Assembly: GCF_030160395.1 (NCBI RefSeq)
Contig: NZ_BSOG01000001.1
Span: forward strand, 1,206,117 to 1,270,116
Length of the DNA: 64,000 nucleotides
Direction: 5' to 3'
Origin: Chitinimonas prasina
GTDB taxonomy: Bacteria > Pseudomonadota > Gammaproteobacteria > Burkholderiales > Chitinimonadaceae
Shown here: positions 20,832 through 29,561 of the stretch, one piece after another
How the letters are laid out: each line of letters starts with the position of its first letter
Numbering within the stretch: position 1 is the stretch's first letter
Made by a program: the position numbers and the translations under genes
The notes under the pieces: generated by a model
Database searches by the model: none
Seen by the model: the letters and a program-made list of their open reading frames with translations, nothing else
What the model was told of the DNA's origin: nothing

Positions 20832-22568
20832 ATGAACAACTTGAAAATTCCTCCGGTACAAACCTTCGAGATCGGCGCCCTACCCGAATTGGTGCGCAAG
20901 GAGCTGGCCACCGCGCTGGCGCCCAAGACCGCCTGTCCTGGCCTGATATTCGCCAACCGGCGTAGCCTGATCGTGCAACTGCTGTCCTACACCTGCTTGC
21001 TGGCCCTGGCCGGCTTTGTACTGTTCCTGTATGCGCAGGGCGGCTTTGGCGAGGTCAGCTCGCCCGAGATGCATGACGGCCCCTACTCCCTGCTGGTCTA
21101 CGGCGGTAGCCTGGCGACCATCGCACTGGCCATCCTGGGAGCCTGGCGCGCCATCGTGCTGCATAGGCGGCTGCCCTTTGCACCGGGCAGCTATCTGTTT
21201 CCCCGTTCCATGCTGGTGGCGGATTCGACCGCGCTGACGCTGCTGGACCTGAACCAGCTCACCGACGAGCAGGTAACGCACAAGCGGGATGGCAACGGCC
21301 AGTACCAGGGCACCGACATCACCTTCCAGTTCGGCCCCAAGAGCAAGTACGTCTTCAGCATACGCAACCGCAATGCGGAGAAGATGGCACAGCTGCTACG
21401 GCAAATCCCGGCCCTGCGCGACCAGGAACAGGCCATGGCCCAGGCACAGGACTTGAAAGGCCTGCTCCAGTTCGATCCCCTGTACCCCGTCCGCACCGGT
21501 CGCATCAAACTTGGCACCAGCAAGCCAGGCAAGCATGCGATTGCCCCGCTGGCACCATTCTTCCGCTGGCGTATCGGCATCGCCCTGCTGCTGGGCGGCC
21601 TGATCAGCCTGCCGCTCTGGTACCTGCGCAACAAGCTGAGCGACGATGCCGCCTACGCATTGCTGGCCTCCCAGCCCTATGAGGCGCCCCACCAGCAATA
21701 CCTGCAGCATGGCCGCTACCATATCGCCGAGGTGCAAGCTGCCCTGCCGCGCATTGCATTCAAGGAAGCCCTGGACAAGCGCAGCGTGACTGCCATCCGT
21801 ACCGTGCTGCAGCGCTACCCGGCTGCCGGGCTGGAGGGCGAAGGCAAGGTGGCAATCCACAAGCTCTATCAAAGTGCGTTCGAGAAGTTCAAGCGGCAGG
21901 CCGCGGCATCAGACCCTACCCTGGTGCCCTTCATGCAAGCGCTGTTGGCCAATCTGGAAGCCTCTGGCAACCCTTCGGTGCAGATACGCTTTAGCCGCCC
22001 AACCACCGAGGCCCTGGCGGAAATGGACGAAAAACTGTCGGCCTATGCACGCCAGAACCAAGGCACGATGGCGCCTGCCGCACCGCAGTTTGAGGCCGAC
22101 ACCGCAGCGGCCCGCGAAGCGCGCATCATCGAGGGCCTGCAGCGGGGCTTCTCGGTCATCTTCCCCAACGATGTGCTGAGCCTCAGCCACAGCAAGCGTA
22201 TCAACGAGAAGCTGCCGCTGCTGGACATCGCCTACCAGATCCAGCCCTCAGGCCAGGTCTATACCTCCAAGGATGAACCGAGTGACAAGCGCATGTTCGT
22301 CGGCCTGATCTGCAACTTCGACGCCAACGTGGCCCTACCCGACCAGCCGCTAGGCTGGCAGTTTGCGCTGTCGGTCGAGCCACCTGATGTCTTCGAGGTG
22401 CCCAATGAGGACAACAGCCCGATGGGCAATATACCGCCGACCGAGCGCGTCTACCGCGTGATGGCCGAGCGGGCTTTCGATACCTTGAACGCCAAACTGC
22501 GGGCCGCCCTGTTCAACCCTGAGAGCGAGGCCTACAAGCGCTTTGCCGTCTCGAAGCGCGTGCCCTAG
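20832..22568 (+). CDS. Orphan membrane protein, unknown function
   Basis: A 578-residue protein (598 if it starts at GTG 20772). Three hydrophobic segments are visible, two close together near residues 47-72 and 85-110 and a third near 250-270 (WRIGIALLLGGLISLPLWYL). Between them is a soluble domain of about 140 residues. After the third helix comes a soluble region of about 300 residues containing VQAALPRIAFKEALDKRSVTAIRTVL and FSVIFPNDVLSLSH. I recognise no family. It follows the lipase gene by 265 bases on the same strand but need not be co-transcribed. The soluble tail ends with a helical stretch. Confidence 0.75.
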   Translation: MNNLKIPPVQTFEIGALPELVRKELATALAPKTACPGLIFANRRSLIVQLLSYTCLLALAGFVLFLYAQGGFGEVSSPEMHDGPYSLLVYGGSLATIALAILGAWRAIVLHRRLPFAPGSYLFPRSMLVADSTALTLLDLNQLTDEQVTHKRDGNGQYQGTDITFQFGPKSKYVFSIRNRNAEKMAQLLRQIPALRDQEQAMAQAQDLKGLLQFDPLYPVRTGRIKLGTSKPGKHAIAPLAPFFRWRIGIALLLGGLISLPLWYLRNKLSDDAAYALLASQPYEAPHQQYLQHGRYHIAEVQAALPRIAFKEALDKRSVTAIRTVLQRYPAAGLEGEGKVAIHKLYQSAFEKFKRQAAASDPTLVPFMQALLANLEASGNPSVQIRFSRPTTEALAEMDEKLSAYARQNQGTMAPAAPQFEADTAAAREARIIEGLQRGFSVIFPNDVLSLSHSKRINEKLPLLDIAYQIQPSGQVYTSKDEPSDKRMFVGLICNFDANVALPDQPLGWQFALSVEPPDVFEVPNEDNSPMGNIPPTERVYRVMAERAFDTLNAKLRAALFNPESEAYKRFAVSKRVP

Positions 22569-22605
22569 AAGGCTCGCGTCGTTGAAAACCTGCAGCCGAT
22601 TCAGC

Positions 22606-22685
22606 TGATGACAAGCGCCAGGGTCTCCCTGGCGCCCGCTCAGGCGTCAACGCCTATCCATGTCTCGAGTCCGAAGCCGGCTCTC
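22606..22685 (-). repeat. Interspersed repeat, truncated inverted copy G
   Basis: In reverse orientation this matches the first half of the repeat family: hairpin core GCGCCAGGG / CCCTGGCGC (22615-22635), then bases matching the rest up to a GGCTC end. The GC-rich half is missing. It lies between convergent genes and can serve as their shared terminator. Confidence 0.65.
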
Positions 22686-23931
22686 ACGGCCCTGTCAGCT
22701 GGTCCACCTGGCCCTGCGCCAAGTCTACATCCCGCCCATACTCGGCCAGGTAGCGGTCGCGCTCCTCGCTGGTCCATTCATCGGCCGAGAAACCATTGAG
22801 GCTATAGGCCTTGCTGACATGCACCGTGCCCATCAGCCGTGGCAGCAAAGCGCGGTCGGGGTGGGTGTTTTCTTTCAGCAGGTAGCCATCCACATCGCGC
22901 AAGGTAAGCGGAAAACTGGGCTTGAGGTCGCGCAGCAGCTTGCCGAATACCGTCAGTTTGATCTGCTGCAGGCCGGCTGGCAGCACATCGTTGAAGCTCA
23001 GCAGCGCCAGGGGCTTGCCGCTGGCGTCGTCCAGACGACCGCTGACCAGGTAGCGACCGGGCGTGCTGACCTGCACCGGCATATAGAGGTAGAGCGATCC
23101 CCGCTCCACTACCTCGCGCACCGGTCCGGCCCAGACGGCAGGTTGTTCGGGCGAGTAATACACATCAAAACCATGCAGGCCCTCCCGCCCGGCCAGCTTC
23201 AGTTTGACCTCGACGCGTATGGCACCATCGTACTGAGCAAATGGCCCCTGGGCGGGGGCCAGCAAGGCGCTCTGTACGCCGTCACCAGCACGGGCATCTC
23301 CCTGCAGGCCTGCGTCACCAAACACCACGGCCTGTTGTGGCAGCTGTCCGCCCCGGCCCGGCGACGGCATGCCCAGGGCGCGGGCCTGGGTCACGGTAAA
23401 GGCCACCGGCTGGCCACTGCGATCACTGGCGGCGATGGTGAACACCACGCTTTCGCCCGCCGCCATGAAGACGCGGCTTTGCGAGGTCTTGACGTTGATG
23501 GTGGGGTCGGTCTGACCGTCCTCGGTGCGTAGCGCGCTGTCTTCCGCTACCGGTCGGTTGGGATAGGTCTGGTCGGCATGCTCGCTGATGGGGCGCGACT
23601 CGAAGGGGTAGCGCGTGCCTTCGCGATAGCTGGCCAGGGTGTGCTTGGCCCGCTCCAGCCGCTCGGTCCAGACCGCCAGTTGCTTGGCCCGCTCATCAGG
23701 CGACATGGCCGGCGACTGGGTCTGGCCCAGTGCGGGCCAGCCGTTGGGCGTGGGTGCCACCGCAGCAGTACTGTCTTTTGCGGTGGCAGCCTGCACGGCC
23801 GTCGGGCCATCGCCATCGAGCCACCAGGCCAGGCCAGCCAGCACGGCCAGCCCGCCGGCGATGCAGGCTAGCCATGCGCGCCAGCCCGCTGCGGCCGGCG
23901 CGGGTGCTGCAGGTGTCGCCTTACTGGGCAT
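22684..23931 (-). CDS. Membrane-anchored beta-rich protein, partner of the secreted hydrolase-like protein
   Basis: A 415-residue protein with one N-terminal membrane helix (about 17-41) and a large extracytoplasmic part. A helical segment (ERAKQLAVWTERLERAKHTLASY) is followed by Ig-like beta-rich sequence (TINVKTSQSRVFMAAGESVVFTI..., and ...VSTPGRYLVSGRLDDASGKPLALLSFND). The sequence suggests a choice-of-anchor or Ig-like domain, but I cannot name the family firmly. Its ATG lies inside the 3' end of the secreted hydrolase-like gene (11-base overlap), so the two are coupled and probably work together outside the inner membrane, for example as enzyme and chaperone or anchor. Confidence 0.75.
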   Translation of the reverse strand: MPSKATPAAPAPAAAGWRAWLACIAGGLAVLAGLAWWLDGDGPTAVQAATAKDSTAAVAPTPNGWPALGQTQSPAMSPDERAKQLAVWTERLERAKHTLASYREGTRYPFESRPISEHADQTYPNRPVAEDSALRTEDGQTDPTINVKTSQSRVFMAAGESVVFTIAASDRSGQPVAFTVTQARALGMPSPGRGGQLPQQAVVFGDAGLQGDARAGDGVQSALLAPAQGPFAQYDGAIRVEVKLKLAGREGLHGFDVYYSPEQPAVWAGPVREVVERGSLYLYMPVQVSTPGRYLVSGRLDDASGKPLALLSFNDVLPAGLQQIKLTVFGKLLRDLKPSFPLTLRDVDGYLLKENTHPDRALLPRLMGTVHVSKAYSLNGFSADEWTSEERDRYLAEYGRDVDLAQGQVDQLTGP

Positions 23932-24802
23932 TGGTCACCGTATCGGCACGCACCACCGAGATGATGCCGCCCCAATTGCCGTTGGCGTAGTGGTTATAGC
24001 TCTCGTTGTTGTCGCGGAACTTGACCGAGTGATAGGACCATTTAGTGCTTCCCCCTTCGTTGGCGGCAGTGCCCATGTTCAGGTCGTTGCAGAACCAATC
24101 GCTGGGGTTGCACAGGCCTTGGCCGCCACTGCCCGATACCCCACCGGTGGAGTGGTAGGCCACGGCTTCGTCATCCTGGCCCGGCAGGATGCCCGAGTAC
24201 AGCGTGCCGCTGGCGCCGGCAAACATGTAGAACCACACGTTGCGGGTGCTGTTGTGGTTGTAGAGCGCCCGGGCAGTGGTGGTCTTGAGGTCCTTCACCA
24301 GTGGCTCGGACGTGGTCCACGAGCCCACGTCGCTGAGCTCGGAGCCGCCGCCGGCGCCCGAGGCGACATTGACCCACTTGATGTTCCAGCCCACCTGGGT
24401 GCTGCCGTCGCTATTGCCGCACTGGCCGGCAGCATTGGGCGAGGCATTCTTCTTGTAGCGGGTGGAGCCACCGTAGTTGGCCAGGGTGTAGCCCATCATC
24501 AGGTCGCCTGCGCTATGGGCGGCGATATAGCACCAGTTGGTGCCGGTGCAGAAGCAGTCCAATGCGTCACGTATCAGGTAGTTCTGGCTGGAGATATTGC
24601 TGCGGCCATCCCAGTTGACCGCCTTCTTGTTGACGCCAGCGGCTGTCGTCGCAGGGCCCCAATAGGTAAAGCTGTTGTAGTTGCCGATCTGGCCACCGCC
24701 GGTACGGCCGTTGACCCATAGCGTGTAGTTGGCGGCATAGGCTGGCAGCGCGGTGGCGGCTACCACAAAGAGTGCGACAAGACTGCGGTACAGCTTGATC
24801 AT
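23921..24802 (-). CDS. Secreted alpha/beta-hydrolase-like protein, cysteine-rich
   Basis: A 293-residue exported protein. The signal peptide covers about residues 1-23 (ending AYA/AN). The mature part contains CYIAAHSAGDLMMGYTL, which looks like a hydrolase nucleophile elbow (HSAG), and several cysteines in pairs (DCFCTGTNWC, GLCNPSDWFC) that could form disulfides. A segment VAYHSTGG and the late WSYHSVKFRDNNESYNHY supply candidate histidines. The substrate is unknown. Start ATG 24802 follows AAGGGG. It is translationally coupled to the anchored partner gene downstream. Confidence 0.75.
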   Translation of the reverse strand: MIKLYRSLVALFVVAATALPAYAANYTLWVNGRTGGGQIGNYNSFTYWGPATTAAGVNKKAVNWDGRSNISSQNYLIRDALDCFCTGTNWCYIAAHSAGDLMMGYTLANYGGSTRYKKNASPNAAGQCGNSDGSTQVGWNIKWVNVASGAGGGSELSDVGSWTTSEPLVKDLKTTTARALYNHNSTRNVWFYMFAGASGTLYSGILPGQDDEAVAYHSTGGVSGSGGQGLCNPSDWFCNDLNMGTAANEGGSTKWSYHSVKFRDNNESYNHYANGNWGGIISVVRADTVTNAQ

Positions 24803-25434
24803 GCTAACCCCTTTCGTTTCATGCTCCATTCGGATCACCAGGCCACCAGGACGGGGCCGGGCGTTGATTCCGGTACGGCAATTGCCCATCTAGCGTGAGG
24901 CTGCCATGCGCTGCCGACCGGACAGCTACAACGGCGAAACGGCACCGGCAAACGACGCGCCTAGGTGCGATACAGCAGGATGAAGTCGGTGTTTCTGCAG
25001 ACCTGCCAGCGATGCGACTTTGCAGCCAGGGCAGCCTGTTGGCACTAAACCGCCCCTTGCTGGGGCGTGTGCGTGCATCCTAGAGCAAATGATCTAATTC
25101 GCAAGCCTAGCAACCGCTTGGGAGGCAGGCTGTTGCGGAAATGCCGGTACATGACCAAAAAATCGGGTTTGGTATCAGTGGCTTGCAAATGGGCGAGTAG
25201 TGGCGATAGAGCCTGTTGCCTGGCGATGGCAGGCAGATGGCAAGGCGCTAGACGGGGATTTGGGCGTGGGGAAACCTGGCCGTGCCGCAGCAGGCGGCTC
25301 GCCACGCCCCAAAAATACGCGTGGCGATCAGCAGGTAGAAATCAGGCAGGAGGTACGAAAGATAGGGGCAGATCTGCGGCGGACGCTCCCCACCCGCTCA
25401 GCGGCACATAGGCAGCGTCGCAGCGGTGATTGGC
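24803..25434. other. Long intergenic stretch, no gene seen
   Basis: About 630 bases between the secreted hydrolase-like gene and rlmF. Short open frames exist on both strands, but none has a ribosome site, recognisable motif or coding-like composition. Bases 25205-25250 (GAGCCTGTTGCC...GGCGCTAGACGG) faintly resemble the start and core of the repeat family and may be a decayed copy. Confidence 0.5.
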
Positions 25435-26433
25435 CTATGCACTCCAGCGATGCAGGCGCCAAGCCTGCTGCTGGCGCTTGTCGAGGAAGGTCCAGGCGAC
25501 AATGCGGCTGATTTTTTGGCCCTGGGCCATCTCTATGGTCTTGCTCTCCACCACACCCGCCTCGGCCAGTGCGCGGTAGATGGCCGGCAGGCTGGTGGCC
25601 TTGGAAACCAGCGAGGTGTACCAGAAGCAGCTGGTAGGCCACTGCGCACTCTCCGCCACCATGCGGCTGATAAAGGCCTCTTCGCCACCATCGCACCACA
25701 GCTCGCCAGCCTGGCCGCCAAAGTTGAGCACGGGCTGCTTGCCGGCGGCCTCGGCGCGGCCCAGGTTCTTCCATTTACGCTGGGTGCCGGCCACTGCCTC
25801 AGCGTGGGAGCCATGGAAGGGCGGGTTGCACAGGCACAGGTCATACCATTCTCCCGGCTGTATCACCCCATGCAGGATCGCAGGTGGGGCCGCCTGCAGG
25901 CGCAGGGTGATGGCATCTTGCAGCCCCGGATTGCCATTGACGATGGCCTGGGCACTGGCCAGCGCCGCCGGGTCGATTTCGCTGCCGGTAAAGTACCAGC
26001 CGTAGCTGCTGTGGCCTATCAGGGGGTAGATGCAGTTAGCGCCCACACCGATATCCAGCACCTGTATGCCGGCACCGCGCGGCACTTTGCCGCCGTTGTG
26101 GCCAGCCATCAGGTCGGCCAGGTAGTGCAGGTAATCGGCCCGCCCAGGTATGGGCGGACACAGGTACTGGGCTGGGATATCCCAGTAGCCCACCTTGTAG
26201 TGGTGCTTGAGCAAGGCGCGATTGAGCGCCCTTACCGCTGCCGGGTCGGCAAAATCGATGGATTCGTTGCCGTAGGCATTGATGGCGACAAAGGCCGCCA
26301 GCTCGGGGCTGGCGGCGATCAGCTGGGCAAAATCATAGCGGCTGCGATGGGCGTTGCGCGGATGCAGATCGGTCTTTTCGGCCACCGGGGTACGAATGGC
26401 GGCCTGCTTGGGGTGGTGAGGTTTATTCGACAT
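25435..26433 (-). CDS. rlmF: 23S rRNA (adenine(1618)-N(6))-methyltransferase
   Basis: A 332-residue SAM-dependent methyltransferase. The N-terminus has the RlmF signature [16 protein letters not shown]. The SAM motif is [16 protein letters not shown], followed by [10 protein letters not shown], and the catalytic NPPF motif is [13 protein letters not shown] basic segment ([11 protein letters not shown]) follows. It methylates A1618 of 23S rRNA. Start ATG 26433 lies two bases after the stop of the dienelactone hydrolase gene, so they form an operon. Confidence 0.94.
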   Translation of the reverse strand: MSNKPHHPKQAAIRTPVAEKTDLHPRNAHRSRYDFAQLIAASPELAAFVAINAYGNESIDFADPAAVRALNRALLKHHYKVGYWDIPAQYLCPPIPGRADYLHYLADLMAGHNGGKVPRGAGIQVLDIGVGANCIYPLIGHSSYGWYFTGSEIDPAALASAQAIVNGNPGLQDAITLRLQAAPPAILHGVIQPGEWYDLCLCNPPFHGSHAEAVAGTQRKWKNLGRAEAAGKQPVLNFGGQAGELWCDGGEEAFISRMVAESAQWPTSCFWYTSLVSKATSLPAIYRALAEAGVVESKTIEMAQGQKISRIVAWTFLDKRQQQAWRLHRWSA

Positions 26434-26435
26434 GA

Positions 26436-27173
26436 TCAACCTAGTTTGCGACGGAACAGCGCCAAGGCCAACTGGTATCCCAGTTGGGCCAGTTCGGGAT
26501 CATAGCGTTCGCCCTCATCGCGCATAAAGGCATGCTGGCCGTTGAACTCGTGCCAGGTAAAGCGCAGGCCCGCCTGCGCCAGGCTGGCGTAGACCTGGGC
26601 ACGGCCCTCGTCGGGTATATGCGGGTCCTGCTTGCCCCAGATCATTAGCAGCTCACCCGTGATATCGGCCAGCCGCGCCATGCTGTGCTGGCCTGCGGAG
26701 CTGGGGATGACCTGGGTATGCAGATCGGTGGCATAAAAGCAGGCGGTAGCGCTGACCTGCGGCTGCAGGGCGGCACGAAACGCCAGGTGGCCGCCCAGGC
26801 AAAAACCCATGGCGCCAAACTGGCCGCTACACCATGGCTGGGCCTGCGCCCAAGTTATCAGCGCGATGTTGTCGACATCGTAGCTGGCCACAGGCTTGGC
26901 CGCCTTGTCGGCATTGCCCTTGTCGCGGCCGGCCTCATCGTAGGCCAGCACGGTGCCCGCCGGGTTCAATTCGTGGAATACCTCGGGCACCAGCACCACA
27001 TAGCCATGGCCAGCCATCAACCTGGCGGAGCGCTCAATGGGGCCGGTCTGCTGGAAGATCTCGGAGTAGAACAGGATGACCGGATAGCGGCCATCGCCCT
27101 GCGGCCTGTGCACATAGGTGCGCATGGGGCCGCTGGGGGTAGCGAGATCAACGGTGTGGGACTGGATAAGCAT
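26436..27173 (-). CDS. Dienelactone hydrolase family protein
   Basis: A 245-residue alpha/beta hydrolase with the DLH layout: a conserved glutamate in [10 protein letters not shown], the cysteine nucleophile in [13 protein letters not shown], an aspartate in [12 protein letters not shown] and the histidine in [19 protein letters not shown] proteins hydrolyse dienelactones in chloroaromatic catabolism, but many have unknown ester substrates. No aromatic-ring genes are near. It is the first gene of a two-gene operon with rlmF. Confidence 0.9.
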   Translation of the reverse strand: MLIQSHTVDLATPSGPMRTYVHRPQGDGRYPVILFYSEIFQQTGPIERSARLMAGHGYVVLVPEVFHELNPAGTVLAYDEAGRDKGNADKAAKPVASYDVDNIALITWAQAQPWCSGQFGAMGFCLGGHLAFRAALQPQVSATACFYATDLHTQVIPSSAGQHSMARLADITGELLMIWGKQDPHIPDEGRAQVYASLAQAGLRFTWHEFNGQHAFMRDEGERYDPELAQLGYQLALALFRRKLG

Positions 27174-27206
27174 GGACCGGCCTGGGTAATCGTTATGGCC
27201 CTGATT

Positions 27207-27647
27207 TTACCCTGCTGTCCCAGCGAGCTCGCGGGTATCTGCAAGTGCAAGTTCATCCCGTACCGGCAGCGCCTGGGCGATGCCCCAGGCCAGCTCGACC
27301 ACCAGAAAACCTGCCACAAGCCAGCTGGCGCCCTGCAGCAGCGCATACGCCTGCCACAAGGCAAACAGGCCCCGAGCCACCGCGTCGTAACGGCCAAACT
27401 GCTGCTGTGGATCACGCAGGCGCAAGACCGACCAGACGCAGACGATGGAACCCAACAGATTGGCCATCAGCATGGGTACGGCCGAAAAAGCCGGAAATTC
27501 TCCCGGCAAGGCTAGCGCCGTGGCCAAGGCGGTCAGGGCGGTGTGCAGCAGGGCAAAGCTCCAGGGTGTGGCAAAAGCGGCGGTGACGACCAGATCGTAG
27601 GCAGCACTGGCACGAACCAGGCGGCGATATTGCGCGGGTGTCCACAT
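27207..27647 (-). CDS. Small membrane protein divergent from merR-type gene
   Basis: A 146-residue protein with four hydrophobic segments, roughly 13-35, 48-70, 82-105 and 108-128. No family is recognised. Start ATG 27647 has AAGGAA upstream. Its promoter region carries a MerR-type dyad and a TTGACC -35 element, so it is probably the target of the divergent regulator. It ends 33 bases before the dienelactone hydrolase gene on the same strand, so the MerR promoter may drive that gene and rlmF too. Confidence 0.72.
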   Translation of the reverse strand: MWTPAQYRRLVRASAAYDLVVTAAFATPWSFALLHTALTALATALALPGEFPAFSAVPMLMANLLGSIVCVWSVLRLRDPQQQFGRYDAVARGLFALWQAYALLQGASWLVAGFLVVELAWGIAQALPVRDELALADTRELAGTAG

Positions 27648-27684
27648 AGGGCGGTTCCTTGAGGGTAGTGAGGTAGAGCACACA

Positions 27685-27715
27685 GGCTAAAGCCTGGAGT
27701 ACACTCCAAGGTCAA
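27685..27715 (-). promoter_or_regulatory. MerR-type promoter with dyad in spacer
   Basis: On the minus strand: TTGACC (-35, from 27715), then a spacer containing the dyad TGGAGT-N2-ACTCCA (27695-27708), then TTTAGC or TTAGCC (-10) 18-19 bases away. The long spacer with a central dyad is the hallmark of MerR-activated promoters. Confidence 0.7.
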
Positions 27716-27725
27716 GGAGATATCC

Positions 27726-28139
27726 ATGCGTATCGGAGAACTGGCCAGCGCCAGCGGAATCAGCCGTGACAGCCTGCGTTTCTATGAAAGAGCCGGCCTG
27801 CTGAAGGCGCGGCGGCAGCAGAATGGCTATCGCGATTACCCGGCTGAGGCGGTGCAACTACTGCTGTATATCAAGACGGCGCAGAAGCTGGGCTTCAGCT
27901 TGGCCGAGATCGGAACCAACCTGGCCCGCTTGCGCACGGCTCCCGACCAGGACGCGGCTGTTGGCGCACTACTGGCAGATAAGCTGCAGGTGGTTGAACA
28001 GCGCCTGGACGAACTGACTGCCCTGCGCAACGAGCTACGGAACAGGCTAGGGCAGACCTGCCCCCTGCGGCTCCAACCAAGTGTTGGCGTTGAGACCCGC
28101 ACCGGCCCTGAAAGGGCAGCCAGAAGGCTCGACTTCTAG
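27726..28139 (+). CDS. MerR family transcriptional regulator
   Basis: A 137-residue regulator. The N-terminal MerR helix-turn-helix and wing are textbook: MRIGELASASGISRDSLRFYERAGLLKARRQQNGYRDYP. A second helical part (FSLAEIGTNLARL) and a dimerisation coiled coil (KLQVVEQRLDELTALRNELRNRL) follow. Only one cysteine (QTCPL) is near the effector region, so it lacks the paired metal ligands of CueR or ZntR; the signal is more likely an organic or oxidative ligand. It is transcribed away from the small membrane protein gene, with a MerR-type promoter between them. AAGGAG lies upstream of the ATG. Confidence 0.93.
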   Translation: MRIGELASASGISRDSLRFYERAGLLKARRQQNGYRDYPAEAVQLLLYIKTAQKLGFSLAEIGTNLARLRTAPDQDAAVGALLADKLQVVEQRLDELTALRNELRNRLGQTCPLRLQPSVGVETRTGPERAARRLDF

Positions 28140-28388
28140 CGCGAGTGTCTAACGCTCACCGCCACGCGCGCCAACCACAAAACCACCCATGACTGCTGCG
28201 CCACCAGCCAGGCCAGACGGTCACCGACGGCCCGGCAGTGTCACTTGTGCAGCCTTCAGACGGCATTGGAAGACGGCCCGCCTGATCGCAGCCCAGATCA
28301 AGGCATTGCCATCCTGGCTGGAATGGAACAGCTGGTGCAGCTGCGATGCGCCAACGGATAAATGCCGGCTTGATCCAGGCGCGCCGGC

Positions 28389-29333
28389 CTACTTGGCCTT
28401 GTGAGCGGCCGCGCGCGGGTCGTAACCCATGGGGTGGGGCTGGTTGCGGGCCTTGGCCAGTTCGATCTGTTTCTGCCTTTCCCGGGCGCTGGCGCGGGTC
28501 TTCTCGCTCAGGCTATCCCAGCAATTGGGGCAGCTGATGCCGGGGCTGTAGTGCGGCGAGGCACGATCAGCCACCGATACCGGCTGACGACAGGCGTGGC
28601 ACAGATCGTAATCCCCCTCACTGAGGTCATGCCTTACCGTCACCCGGTTATCAAACACAAAGCAGTCGCCCTGCCATTTGCTTTGGTCCTGCGGCACCCG
28701 CTCCAGGTATTTGAGGATGCCGCCCTTGAGGTGGTAGACCGCTTCGTAACCTTCGCCCAGCATGAAGCTGGAGGCCTTCTCGCAGCGTATGCCGCCAGTG
28801 CAGAACATGGCGATCTTCTTGTGCTTGCTGGGGTCGAAGTGCTGGCGCACATACTCAGGAAACTCGCGGAAGCTCTCGGTACGTGGGTCGATGGCGCCTT
28901 CGAAAGTGCCGATGGCCACCTCATAGTCGTTGCGGGTGTCGATCAGCAGCACTTCCGGGTCGTTGATCAGCGCGTTCCAGTCTTCGGGCTCCACATAAGT
29001 ACCCACCTGGGTATTGGGATTCACGCCCTTGACCCCCATGGTGACGATCTCTTTCTTGAGCTTCACCTTGGTACGATAAAACGGCTGCGCGTCGCAATAA
29101 CTTTCCTTGTGGTCGATATCCACAAAGCGCGGATCGCGCTTGAGCCAGTCCAGCAGGCCATCTATGCCGGCGCGGGTAGCGGACACCGTACCGTTGATGC
29201 CCTCCTCGGCCAGCAACAGCGTGCCTTTGACACCGTTGTCTTCCATGCATTGCTGCAGCGGTGCGCGCAGATCCTGGTAATCGTTGAGGGTGACGAACTT
29301 GTATAGCGCCGCCACCACGATCGCTTGCGTCAT
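28389..29333 (-). CDS. trhO: tRNA uridine(34) hydroxylase / rhodanese-related protein TrhO
   Basis: A 314-residue protein with an N-terminal acylphosphatase-like domain ([23 protein letters not shown]), a rhodanese domain ([20 protein letters not shown]) whose active-site cysteine is in [13 protein letters not shown], and a C-terminal zinc-ribbon-like part (CHACRQPV...CPNCWDSL). TrhO (YceA) makes 5-hydroxyuridine at the tRNA wobble position independently of prephenate. ATG 29333 has an AGAGAAG ribosome site; longer in-frame starts lack one. Confidence 0.93.
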   Translation of the reverse strand: MTQAIVVAALYKFVTLNDYQDLRAPLQQCMEDNGVKGTLLLAEEGINGTVSATRAGIDGLLDWLKRDPRFVDIDHKESYCDAQPFYRTKVKLKKEIVTMGVKGVNPNTQVGTYVEPEDWNALINDPEVLLIDTRNDYEVAIGTFEGAIDPRTESFREFPEYVRQHFDPSKHKKIAMFCTGGIRCEKASSFMLGEGYEAVYHLKGGILKYLERVPQDQSKWQGDCFVFDNRVTVRHDLSEGDYDLCHACRQPVSVADRASPHYSPGISCPNCWDSLSEKTRASARERQKQIELAKARNQPHPMGYDPRAAAHKAK

Positions 29334-29561
29334 GGTCTTCTCTTTGCCAGTGGTCGCTCCCGTAAAGAGCGGACCGGTTAAAAATAGGTGCACCAAGCTG
29401 CAGCCCTGATTGTCCACAGGTTGGTGCGGCCAGCATTTTACATTGAAGAATCAATCCATTACAGCGATTGCTGCGCATAACACAACAAACCGTGCCACCG
29501 TAGTGCGAAACACCATGGGAAACCCTAATATTTCGCGCTCTCTCCATAGCTATTCCCAATC

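Noticed and set aside
25205-25250. Possible decayed repeat copy
   Set aside because: Only GAGCCTGTT and GGCGCTAGACG are shared; too weak to support as a copy.
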